Part shown: one piece after another, positions 32,433 through 40,839 of the stretch
How positions within the stretch are numbered: the stretch's first letter is position 1
Layout of the letters: every line of letters begins with the position of its first letter
Origin: an uncultured Dorea sp.
Lineage (GTDB): Bacteria; Bacillota; Clostridia; Lachnospirales; Lachnospiraceae
DNA: 64,000 nt
Direction of reading: 5' to 3'
NCBI GenBank assembly: GCA_910586965.1
Contig: CAJUMF010000007.1
Location: forward strand, 56,067-120,066
Notes under the pieces: model-generated
The model's input: only the letters and a program-made list of their open reading frames with translations
The model's database searches: none
Told to the model about the DNA's origin: nothing
Made by a program: the position numbers and the translations under genes

Positions 32433-34256
32433 ATGGTATCACGACGGAATTATCTTACGATTACAATAGTAATGTTTATTGTATTTTTCATGTTCCAGTT
32501 TACGAATGTTGTGTTGGAGAGCTGGAAAGGTTTTGAAAAAAATCCATACGCCCGTAAGCGGGAAGAGCTTTTTACCCGAGGGACTGCATATGAGACAGGA
32601 GCCAAGGAAGGTGATGGTATTAGCGAACCTTCTCAGGAAGGTGTCATATATATTGGTGATGGGGAGAGTGCGGCAGGAAAGACTGTTTACAACTGGGCGG
32701 TTTATACAAAGAGAGATTATAATGTATACAGGACGATCGCAGAGTATGCGGCAGCCAGCGTACAGTTTCCGGATTTTCTTGTATTGGATGCGGCCAATCT
32801 TGACTGGCAGCAGGAAGCTGGCGCGAGTGTCCTTTTGAAAGAATATGCTGACAAGGGTGTCAATCTTATCTTTGGAAGTTTGCCGGATGTCTCTGTGATC
32901 GGGGAGAATCCGGGGCTTCAAGAGCTATTGGGAATCAAACAGATCAAAGAGACAGAGACGACTGTAACGGGGCTTCGTCTGAAGGAAGGATTCCTTCTCG
33001 GAGGAGAAGCAAGGTATCAGACAAAAGATAAAGAAGAGGCGGCGAAAAGACAGGATATGGAGCTTACTTTCCCATGGTATATACTCGGTACAGATACGGA
33101 AGTGTATTTGCAGGGGCTTCCCGAGGGAAAGACAATCGAGGAGAAAGATTATCCTGCTGTTATATGGGGCAATCGATTATCAGGAGCCCGTGTATTTGCC
33201 GTAAATGGAAAATATATGGAGGATGCGGCAGGTCTCGGTGTGTTATCAGCCATGTCTTCAAAGGTTAAGAAGTGTGAGATCTATCCGGTAGTGAATGCCC
33301 AGAATATGGTAATTGCAAATTACCCTTCACTGGCATCAGAGAATGAGAAGGAGATGCAAAAGTACTATGGGCAGTCTATGCAGGATGTTTTGTGGAATAT
33401 TGCATGGCCCTCGATTGTGTCTACATATCGGAAGAATACTTTGGGGCTTTCCTTTATGATGTCTCCGCAATATGACTATGGGGAGGATCATTTTCCAAGC
33501 GAGTCTCAATTGGAATTCTATATGAAGCGTGTGAAAGAGCAAAGTGCAGAGACCGGGCTGTCTGGTGAAAGTGTATCTGATACGTCCATTAGTCAAAAAC
33601 TTCAAGAGGACGGAAGTTTTATGAAAAAGGCGCTTCCGGATTATGAATTTACATCTTTTTATAAAGGAGAGCTGACGGATATAGAAGCAGAGTCTGCTTT
33701 GGAGGAAGAGATCCTGGAATCGGTGCGGACGATTGTTAAGAATTATGACGGAGACAGTGAGATCATAGGATATCATTCGGACAGTATTACCGAGCAAAGC
33801 ATTTTGAGTGATGGAACAAGACATACGTATATGGAAGATTTTCGGATGCGGAGTATAGAGACTGCATTGGGATATACCAGTGTCCGGATGGATATAAAAC
33901 CTGGTGTTTATCCAAAAGGCGATGAAAATGAGATGGAAGAGATTCTTGCTAATTTTAACTGGAATGTCCGGAATTACTGGAAGAATTTCCACTCATTTTC
34001 CGGAACGACGGTGTCAGAGTGCGACCAGAGGATCCGTAATTTCCTGGCAGTCAAGTTTACACAGAGACGGGAGAATAATGAGATCTTCCTTGATTTCACC
34101 AGTATGGAGGTGCCGGCGTGGTTCGTTCTGCGGACGGATAAAGAGGTGGTAACACATGTGGAAAATGGGAATTCACGGATGATTGAAAAAGGTGCATATC
34201 TGATTGAAGCTTCGGATGCTCATGTGACGATTGAGCTTGCGCCGGAGGAAGAATAG
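32433..34256 (+). CDS. DUF2194-like extracytoplasmic protein in the PelA position
   Basis: The 607-residue protein has an N-terminal signal anchor (residues 7-24) and an outside domain. An N-terminal Rossmann-like half (residues 70-300, with YADKGVNLIFGSLPDVSV) resembles the reductase-like region before carbohydrate-active domains in PelA-type proteins. The later part contains SIVSTYRKNTLGLSFMMSPQYDYGEDHF, a HSD pair in IGYHSDSI and a C-terminal beta-rich tail. I recall DUF2194 proteins from Gram-positive Pel clusters; a deacetylase or hydrolase role on the polymer is therefore likely but not shown by clear catalytic motifs. It is 13 bases after pelE. Confidence 0.65.
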   Translation: MVSRRNYLTITIVMFIVFFMFQFTNVVLESWKGFEKNPYARKREELFTRGTAYETGAKEGDGISEPSQEGVIYIGDGESAAGKTVYNWAVYTKRDYNVYRTIAEYAAASVQFPDFLVLDAANLDWQQEAGASVLLKEYADKGVNLIFGSLPDVSVIGENPGLQELLGIKQIKETETTVTGLRLKEGFLLGGEARYQTKDKEEAAKRQDMELTFPWYILGTDTEVYLQGLPEGKTIEEKDYPAVIWGNRLSGARVFAVNGKYMEDAAGLGVLSAMSSKVKKCEIYPVVNAQNMVIANYPSLASENEKEMQKYYGQSMQDVLWNIAWPSIVSTYRKNTLGLSFMMSPQYDYGEDHFPSESQLEFYMKRVKEQSAETGLSGESVSDTSISQKLQEDGSFMKKALPDYEFTSFYKGELTDIEAESALEEEILESVRTIVKNYDGDSEIIGYHSDSITEQSILSDGTRHTYMEDFRMRSIETALGYTSVRMDIKPGVYPKGDENEMEEILANFNWNVRNYWKNFHSFSGTTVSECDQRIRNFLAVKFTQRRENNEIFLDFTSMEVPAWFVLRTDKEVVTHVENGNSRMIEKGAYLIEASDAHVTIELAPEEE

Positions 34257-34284
34257 AACATATTACCGAAAAGGAAGGAACGAG

Positions 34285-35745
34285 ATGAGAATTTGCATAA
34301 TAGCGGAAGGTTGTTATCCGTATATAGTGGGTGGTGTATCTCAGTGGATCCATGGGCTGGTATGCTCTTACCCTGAACAGGAATTTGTGATATTGACGAT
34401 AGTGGCAGACCGTTCCATGCGGGGGAAATATGTGTATGAACTGCCGGAGAATGTGGCAGAGATACATGAATTGTATCTGAATGACTCCGACTGGGGCAAA
34501 AAGCGTGCACGGCGCAGAGTACGGATGAATAAAAAAGAATATCAGGCTTTACTCAGTCTCTTGCTGGGAGAGCAGATCAAATGGGAGGTGTTGTTTGATT
34601 TCTTCCAAAAGTCAGGAATCTCCCTGAATGATATGCTGATGGGACCAGATTTTCTTCATGCTGTAACAGAGTATTATAAGCTGAATTACAGCCAAATGGT
34701 ATTTGCGGATTTTTTGTGGATGCTGCGTTCTATCTATCTGCCCTTGTTTATTGCGCTGAAGATGGAGATTCCGAAAGCGGATATCTATCACTGTGCTTGC
34801 ACTGGTTATGCGGGAGTATTAGGCAGTATGGCAAAATATATGCACGGCGGGCGTCTCCTTGTATCGGAACATGGTGTATATACAAGAGAGCGCGAGGAAG
34901 AACTGATCAAGGCGAAGTGGGTACAGGGAATTTATAAAAATATATGGATTGAGCAGTTTAAGAAGATGTCTACTTTGACGTATGACAGAGCAGATGCAGT
35001 GACCGGGTTGTATGAACATGCGAGAGAGCTTCAGATTGAACTGGGGTGTCCCCCTCATAAAACCTTAATTGTGCCCAATGGAATTGATGTAGAAAAATTT
35101 CAGAATCTTCCGGGTAAACAGGAAGAAGATAAGGGATGCATCAATATTGGCGCAGTTGTTCGTGTGACGCCGATTAAGGATATTATGACGATGATCCAGG
35201 CATTTGGCTTTGCTAAAGAGGTGGAACCGTCACTGAAGCTTTGGATCATGGGACCTTGCGAGGAAGAAGATGAGTATGCAAAAGATTGCTATGAATTGGT
35301 ACGAGTCATGGGTATTTCAGATGTGATATTTACCGGAAGGGTGGATGTTACGGAGTACTATGGCAGGATGGATATCATGCTTCTGACCAGTATCAGTGAG
35401 GGACAGCCGCTTACGATTCTTGAAAGTTTTGCGGCGCGCAAACCGGTTGTTGCTACAGATGTAGGAAACTGCCGGGGATTGATACTCGGTGAAAATGACG
35501 ATTACGGTGAAGCCGGGATTGTTGTGCGTATCATGCATGTAGAAGAGATCGCACGTGCAATACTCACATTGGCACATGATGAGAATACACGCCTTCGGAT
35601 GGGTGAGAATGGATATCAGAGAGTGGTATCCGGCTATCGTTTTTCATATTTCCAGGATGCTTACCGTAACATCTATAAGAGGCTTATCGAAGAAAAAGAG
35701 CAGGATGAGGTAGAAGACGGGGGGATGAAAGCATGGCAGGCGTAG
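34285..35745 (+). CDS. pelF: Glycosyltransferase family 4 protein PelF
   Basis: PelF is the cytosolic glycosyltransferase that builds the Pel chain from UDP-HexNAc. The 486-residue protein begins MRICIIAEGCYPYIVGGVSQWIHGL, the classic PelF N-terminus, and has YHCACTGYAGVLGSMAK, EHGVYTREREEE, VPNGID, VVRVTPIKDI, and the GT4 EX7E motif in SEGQPLTILES. ATG 34285 follows AAGGAAGGAACGAG; the longer frame from 34231 overlaps the upstream gene. Its stop overlaps pelG by 13 bases. Confidence 0.93.
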   Translation: MRICIIAEGCYPYIVGGVSQWIHGLVCSYPEQEFVILTIVADRSMRGKYVYELPENVAEIHELYLNDSDWGKKRARRRVRMNKKEYQALLSLLLGEQIKWEVLFDFFQKSGISLNDMLMGPDFLHAVTEYYKLNYSQMVFADFLWMLRSIYLPLFIALKMEIPKADIYHCACTGYAGVLGSMAKYMHGGRLLVSEHGVYTREREEELIKAKWVQGIYKNIWIEQFKKMSTLTYDRADAVTGLYEHARELQIELGCPPHKTLIVPNGIDVEKFQNLPGKQEEDKGCINIGAVVRVTPIKDIMTMIQAFGFAKEVEPSLKLWIMGPCEEEDEYAKDCYELVRVMGISDVIFTGRVDVTEYYGRMDIMLLTSISEGQPLTILESFAARKPVVATDVGNCRGLILGENDDYGEAGIVVRIMHVEEIARAILTLAHDENTRLRMGENGYQRVVSGYRFSYFQDAYRNIYKRLIEEKEQDEVEDGGMKAWQA

Positions 35746-37205
35746 GAGTCAGGTTAAACCGAATATTTGAAAAAAAGTCTATTGCGGCAGATATTGCCGG
35801 ATTTACCTATAGTATAGTAATCACGATAGCTCCGACATTGGTGGTCATTTTGGGCATTCTGTTGATGGGGCGTGTACTTGGATTCGACGAGGTGTCTTAT
35901 CTGGACAGAGAATTATTTTCTTGTACGGTGTTGTATGTATTTATATTTTCTCTTCTGGTAGTCTCTGCATTTAATGCTGTATTGTCCAAGTATGTGCAGG
36001 ATGCCATATATGAAGAGCGCCATCAAGATATCCTGCCTTGTTATTATATCGGATTGGTCCTGAATTTGGTGCCGGGCAGTTTAATGGGCGCAGTTTTTTG
36101 CCTGTGGGAGCATTTTGTAGGAGGAGTGGGAGTCTTTTACGTATTCCTTGGATTCTGCGCTTATATATGCATGATCTTAGTTTTTTATTCCATGCTTTAT
36201 CTGTCGATTTGTAAGGATTATGAAAAGATTTCTCTGTTCTTTTTCCTTGGGATGGCAGCTGCATTTGGTATTTCTCTGATTTTGAGATTCCTGTGTGGAT
36301 GGGATGTCTCAGAAAGTATGCTGCTTGCGATCACGGCGGGCTTCTTACTTATTGCGGTTATGGAATATACAGCAGTAAAGCGGTATTTCCGCGAGAATAG
36401 CAACCGCTATAAGCCAGTGCTGCGGTATTTTGGAAGATGGTGGAAACTTGTAGTAACTAATTTTTTCTATGTCTGCGGATTATATGTACACAACTTTGTG
36501 TTCTGGACCGGTGATGAGAGACGAATACTTGTAGATACTTTTGTGTTTAATCAGCCTTATGATATGGCGACTTGTCTTGCGTTATTTACAAACCTGTCTG
36601 CCACAGTTATCTTTGTAACTCATATGGAAATGCATTTCTATGAAAAATACAGAGCATATTCTGAATCAGTAATTGGCGGTAAAAAAGTAGATATTGAAAG
36701 TGCTAAGAAGCGGATGTTCCGGCAGTTGGGAAATGAACTTATGAACTTGGTGCGCGTGCAGTTTATTATATCTGTGGTAATATATTTGCTTTGTGTGGTG
36801 TTTTTACCGCAATTTGGATTTGCAGGGATGGTCATGCGGATTTACCCATGTCTGGCGGCAGGATATTTTATATTGTTCCTGATGTATGCATCACTCTTGC
36901 TTTTGTACTACTTTAATGATTTGACAGGAGCAGTTATGACTGTGCTCAGTTTTTTCTTTGTTACACTCTTTGGCAGTATACTGGCGATGAGACTGACAGA
37001 GATCTGGTATGGGATTGGACTGGTCATAGGTTCTTTTGTAGGGTGGTCTGTTGCATATATGAGACTTAGATGGGTAGAAAAGAATCTGGATACACATATT
37101 TTCTGTCAAGGCTTTATTTTGAAAAAGGAAAACAGTCCGAAACCGTCCGGGCTGGTATATAAAAGGAAAGATAAGACTGAGGAAGCGAAAGCGATAAAAG
37201 CATGA
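35733..37205 (+). CDS. pelG: Pel exporter membrane protein PelG
   Basis: PelG is a polytopic membrane protein (MOP-flippase-like) that moves the Pel polymer across the membrane with PelD, PelE and PelF. The 490-residue protein has about 12 hydrophobic segments and the PelG start MAGVGVRLNRIFEKKSIAADIAGF-type sequence (35,733-35,804). The motifs TNFFYVCGLYVHNFVFW and VFNQPYDMATCLALFTNLSATVIFVTHMEM (36,541-36,632) match the family. The start lies within pelF after GGGGGATG. The stop overlaps the DUF2304 start by 4 bases (ATGA). Confidence 0.92.
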   Translation: MAGVGVRLNRIFEKKSIAADIAGFTYSIVITIAPTLVVILGILLMGRVLGFDEVSYLDRELFSCTVLYVFIFSLLVVSAFNAVLSKYVQDAIYEERHQDILPCYYIGLVLNLVPGSLMGAVFCLWEHFVGGVGVFYVFLGFCAYICMILVFYSMLYLSICKDYEKISLFFFLGMAAAFGISLILRFLCGWDVSESMLLAITAGFLLIAVMEYTAVKRYFRENSNRYKPVLRYFGRWWKLVVTNFFYVCGLYVHNFVFWTGDERRILVDTFVFNQPYDMATCLALFTNLSATVIFVTHMEMHFYEKYRAYSESVIGGKKVDIESAKKRMFRQLGNELMNLVRVQFIISVVIYLLCVVFLPQFGFAGMVMRIYPCLAAGYFILFLMYASLLLLYYFNDLTGAVMTVLSFFFVTLFGSILAMRLTEIWYGIGLVIGSFVGWSVAYMRLRWVEKNLDTHIFCQGFILKKENSPKPSGLVYKRKDKTEEAKAIKA

Positions 37206-37615
37206 GATACATAATACTTATTGCAGGAATTGTGGTTGTATTATCAGGGTTCTGGTTTCGCTCCCAAAAAAAACTGACAGTCGATTTTGCGGCGGTATGG
37301 GGGATTCTGGGGGCACTTCTGATATTCATAGGAGTAGTGTCCCCATTTTCAGATTGGATCGAAAAGATAATTGGTGAGATGGAAGAGAAAGTTACAATTT
37401 TTTGTATCTTCTTTCTGGCAGGAATATTTTGGGGGAGTCTGAAATATTCAAGAGTAAAGATGCAGAATCAGGAATTAGCTGTCAGGATATCACTTCTGCT
37501 TCAGGAAAATGAAAGGATGCTGTCTGAACTGGATGAAAAAGATATTATTTGTCGTCAATACGATGGGACGTGCAGGGGCAGAGATGGCACTGTTGGAGCT
37601 TCTAAGGCAGATTGA
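37202..37615 (+). CDS. DUF2304 family membrane protein
   Basis: The 137-residue protein has three hydrophobic segments (residues 3-18, 27-46 and 65-80), WGILGALLIFIGVVSPFSDWIEKIIG between the second and third, and a C-terminal helical coiled-coil-like stretch (QNQELAVRISLLLQENERMLSEL). This is the DUF2304 pattern, frequent beside glycosyltransferases. The last 27 residues, encoded after position 37533, overlap the next gene out of frame and look unlike the family, so the true stop may have been lost. Confidence 0.78.
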   Translation: MRYIILIAGIVVVLSGFWFRSQKKLTVDFAAVWGILGALLIFIGVVSPFSDWIEKIIGEMEEKVTIFCIFFLAGIFWGSLKYSRVKMQNQELAVRISLLLQENERMLSELDEKDIICRQYDGTCRGRDGTVGASKAD

Positions 37616-38732
37616 CAATCGCGAATATGAGCTGTATCTCTATGTACTTATGGGGCAGGGAGAGATGATCGGGCAGGTGCCGTCTCATGTCAGGCTGTTA
37701 AACAGTGACTATAGCAACATGTCAGTTTTAACAGCAAAAGGCAGGCGCAGGATGGCGAGGACTGTTTTACTGTCATTTTGCCGTAATGGTGATTTGTTTG
37801 GAAAATTATACAGTGCAGCCTGCAGCCTTGCCAGTATGGCAAAAAACAGGGATTTTCAGATGAGTAAGCTGTTTTGGCGTGTGCTTTCAGAAGGAGCAAA
37901 GCGTCACGGTCTTTCTTTTGATCTGGCAGTCGCGTGGTTAGAGGGAGGCTCGGCATATTATGTAGCAGAGCATGTAGATGCGCGTAGAAAGGCGGCATTT
38001 ATACATACTGATTATGGAAAATCGGGATATACAAGGGAGATGGACCGTGCATGTTGGAGACAGTATGAACGGGTTTTTGCTGTTTCTGGGGAAGTAAAAA
38101 CACAATTTCAGACATTTTATCCAGAATACGCGGAAAAGGTTGAAGTGTTTTATAATATTATCAATCAGAGCAGAATTCGTCGTCTGGCAGGTGAGCAGGG
38201 CGGATTTTCGGATGACTATCCCGGAATCCGGCTTCTGACAGTCGGCAGACTCACCTATCAGAAAGGTTATGATATAGCTGTGCAGGCTCTGGAGGTTCTC
38301 AAAGCTTCCGGATATCATGTCAGGTGGTATGTACTGGGAGAAGGTGACTGGAGAAGGGTTCTGGAAAAGAGAATCGAGAGTATGAAGTTAAAAGAAGACT
38401 TCTTACTATTAGGGGCTGTAGAAAACCCATATCCTTATTTTGCACAGGCGGATATATATGTACATGCTACCAGAGTGGAAGGAAGAAGCGTTGCCATTCA
38501 GGAGGCACAGACTCTTGGGTGTGCAGTGATTGCCTCTGACTGCAGCGGCAACAGGGAGCAGATCATTGATGGCAGTGACGGAATTCTCTGTGCCCTTGAA
38601 CCTTACAGACTGGCTGATTGTATCAAAGGATTGATCGACGATAAGGAGAAGCGGGAGCAACTTGGCAAAAATGCCGGATTAAAGGAGGCTCCGAAAGGAC
38701 AGGCAGAAAAGCTGTTTCAACTGCTGGCGTAA
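37533..38732 (+). CDS. Glycosyltransferase family 4 (GT-B)
   Basis: The 399-residue protein starts MKKILFVVNTMGRAGAEMALLELL, a typical GT-B nucleotide-sugar transferase N-terminus. It has HTDYG, VSGEVKTQF, VGRLTYQKGYDIAVQAL (UDP-sugar site) and the E-rich motif RVEGRSVAIQEA in place of a canonical EGFGLTLLE. Role: addition of a sugar to the growing polymer or a linker, substrate unknown. The ATG is chosen because the conserved sequence begins there; it lies inside the DUF2304 frame, 83 bases before its stop. The next gene follows after 7 bases. Confidence 0.88.
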   Translation: MKKILFVVNTMGRAGAEMALLELLRQIDNREYELYLYVLMGQGEMIGQVPSHVRLLNSDYSNMSVLTAKGRRRMARTVLLSFCRNGDLFGKLYSAACSLASMAKNRDFQMSKLFWRVLSEGAKRHGLSFDLAVAWLEGGSAYYVAEHVDARRKAAFIHTDYGKSGYTREMDRACWRQYERVFAVSGEVKTQFQTFYPEYAEKVEVFYNIINQSRIRRLAGEQGGFSDDYPGIRLLTVGRLTYQKGYDIAVQALEVLKASGYHVRWYVLGEGDWRRVLEKRIESMKLKEDFLLLGAVENPYPYFAQADIYVHATRVEGRSVAIQEAQTLGCAVIASDCSGNREQIIDGSDGILCALEPYRLADCIKGLIDDKEKREQLGKNAGLKEAPKGQAEKLFQLLA

Positions 38733-38739
38733 AAGAGAT

Positions 38740-39549
38740 ATGAAAGAGAAAAAAGAGTTGCTGGTCATCATACCGGCGAATAATGAGGAACAGAATATTT
38801 CAGATGTAATCAAGCAGCTTAAGGCGCAGCGGATTGAGGAAATTGCCGATTTGCTTGTGATAGATGATGCTTCTCTAGACGAAACCGTACAGGCAGTGGA
38901 GAGTGAAGGCTGCCCGTTGGTGAAAAACATATTTTGGCTGGGCTATGGAAATTCTCTCAGACTTGGATATAAGTATGCTGTACGGGGCGGTTATCGTTAT
39001 GTCATCCAGATGGATGGGGACGGTCAGCATGATGCATGTAATATTCCTGTGATATATCGAAAGCTAAAACAAAAAAGTCCAGGCGGGGAATGTCCGGATA
39101 TTGTACTGGCTTCCCGGTTTATGGAGGGGAGTTCGGAATTTCCCATTTCGCTACTTAGAAGAGCGGCGTATGCATGGTTTCGGTTTGTGATTTATATCGT
39201 GACGGGAAGAAGGATCGCAGATCCTACAACGGGATTGCAGGGATTGAGCAGGAAAGCGTTTTCTTATTATTCGGAATATCAACATTTCGATGATCAGTAT
39301 CCAGACGCTAATATGGTCATTCAGATGTTGCTGCTTAAGTTTCAGGTGGTAGAAATTCCGGCAGTTATGCATATGAGGACAGGCGGACAGAGTATGCATG
39401 GAGGGTTAAAGGCATTTTGGTACATGTGCAGAATGTTTTTTGAAATTCCAGCAATAGTATTTCGGATCAAGGGATTAAAGATAGATGAAGGAGCAGGCTT
39501 GAAGGATGCAGACATGGCATGGAAAGAGAATGAAATTTCAAAAGGCTGA
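38740..39549 (+). CDS. Glycosyltransferase family 2 (DPM1/polyprenyl-phosphate type)
   Basis: The 269-residue protein has VIIPANNEEQNISDVIKQL, a DDASLDET nucleotide site, QMDGDGQHD (DXD-type) and DPTTGLQGLSRKAF, the last typical of dolichyl- or polyprenyl-phosphate glycosyltransferases. Such enzymes make a lipid-linked sugar used by GT-C enzymes on the outer face. A GT-C-like protein is encoded 1.3 kb downstream, which suggests that this protein supplies its donor. The stop overlaps the next start by 20 bases. No transmembrane helix is apparent. Confidence 0.88.
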   Translation: MKEKKELLVIIPANNEEQNISDVIKQLKAQRIEEIADLLVIDDASLDETVQAVESEGCPLVKNIFWLGYGNSLRLGYKYAVRGGYRYVIQMDGDGQHDACNIPVIYRKLKQKSPGGECPDIVLASRFMEGSSEFPISLLRRAAYAWFRFVIYIVTGRRIADPTTGLQGLSRKAFSYYSEYQHFDDQYPDANMVIQMLLLKFQVVEIPAVMHMRTGGQSMHGGLKAFWYMCRMFFEIPAIVFRIKGLKIDEGAGLKDADMAWKENEISKG

Positions 39550-40837
39550 TTTTTCCGAGAGTGCCGGGAAGATCGATAATCCAGGCTGCGGATGGTATCA
39601 TGTCTATTCTTTTGCAATCCAGGAGCTTTCACAGATGTCTTTGAAAGAGGCGGAGGGGAGTCTTAATGTTGATAGTAAATATGAGCAGCTTGTTCTGGTT
39701 TTGATCGATATCGGCGCATTCCGGACACGCGTGATGCCGAAAGAGACCATTTGCTATATTGAGCAGATATTTCAATTGTTTCATTCTTATAAAAAGCAGA
39801 TAATCCTGCGTGTTGTTTATGACCGTGCAGGGAAGGGTATGGAGCGGGAGCCGATGGAGCGCTCTCTTATTGAAACGCATATGGAGCAGATTGGAGATAT
39901 TGTCTTAAAGTATGCAGAGGATATCCTGGTGATCCAGGGAATATTTGTAGGAAACTGGGGAGAGATGCATGGCTCTAAGTTCCTTGATATAAGGGACATG
40001 CGGGAACTGTTATGCTGCCTGCACAGGTCTGTTAAGGGAAGTTGCTGCCTGGCAGTACGCACGCCCTCCCAGTGGAGGAAGATTATGGATTCTTCCAGAG
40101 TCTTTCAGGAGCTTAAAGGGAATATGGCGCTTTTTAACGATGGATTATTTGGTTCATCGACGGATCTGGGAACCTATGGGGAAGGAAATACCCCTGTGAG
40201 AGGGTGTGAGCCTGCAGGTCGTGCGGAGGAGCTAGAATGGCAGAGTACACATATGGAGAACCTTCCGAATGGCGGAGAAGCGGTAGCAGCAAAAAAGTTG
40301 GTTGGCTATCGCGAGGCGGCAGAGGAGATGAGAAAGATCCATCTGTGTTATCTGAACAGCGTGTGGCAGGAGGAGTTGCTTGAGCTTTGGAGAGACGAAA
40401 AAGTTAAAGAGCCGGGCTGTTGGATGGGTTTCAGCGGCTACGATTATATTGGCCGGCATCTGGGGTACCGTTTTGTAATCCGGGATGCCAGGATGTTTTC
40501 TCTAAGGTGTATGTATATAGAGCTTGAAAATATCGGTTTTGCAGGATTGTATGAAGAAGCAGAGTGCATTTTGATCATAGAAACGGACGATGGTAATATC
40601 ATTCAAAAGATTGTGGATACGGATCCCCGCAGGTGGAAAAGCGGGCAGAGGGAGCAGTTTACAGTAACTTTGCCTGATGTGGAAGGAAGAATAGAAAGTT
40701 TAAGGCTCTATCTGAAATTGCAGAGGAAAAGGGATGGGAGAAGCCTGTATTTTGCCAATAAAGGAGCCGGGGATAAGATGCTGCTTGGCAGGATTGAAAA
40801 GAAAGGATTTTTTAGATTTAACAGGAGGGAGAGGTAA
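39530..40837 (+). CDS. DUF4832/DUF4874-like protein, first copy
   Basis: The 435-residue protein matches, from memory, DUF4874-DUF4832: an opening DNPGCGWYHVYSF, then IFVGNWGEMHG, LFNDGLFGSSTDLGTYG, and RHLGYRFVIRDA before a beta-rich C-terminal domain. The overall pattern suggests a TIM-barrel glycosidase-like enzyme, with Glu in NWGEM as candidate catalytic residue. No signal peptide is seen, unlike the related second copy downstream. The ATG at 39530 follows GGAAAGAGA; an earlier ATG at 39506 has poor spacing to its site. It is tightly linked to the preceding GT2 and to the following membrane protein. Confidence 0.75.
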   Translation: MKFQKADFSESAGKIDNPGCGWYHVYSFAIQELSQMSLKEAEGSLNVDSKYEQLVLVLIDIGAFRTRVMPKETICYIEQIFQLFHSYKKQIILRVVYDRAGKGMEREPMERSLIETHMEQIGDIVLKYAEDILVIQGIFVGNWGEMHGSKFLDIRDMRELLCCLHRSVKGSCCLAVRTPSQWRKIMDSSRVFQELKGNMALFNDGLFGSSTDLGTYGEGNTPVRGCEPAGRAEELEWQSTHMENLPNGGEAVAAKKLVGYREAAEEMRKIHLCYLNSVWQEELLELWRDEKVKEPGCWMGFSGYDYIGRHLGYRFVIRDARMFSLRCMYIELENIGFAGLYEEAECILIIETDDGNIIQKIVDTDPRRWKSGQREQFTVTLPDVEGRIESLRLYLKLQRKRDGRSLYFANKGAGDKMLLGRIEKKGFFRFNRRER

Positions 40838-40839
40838 GC

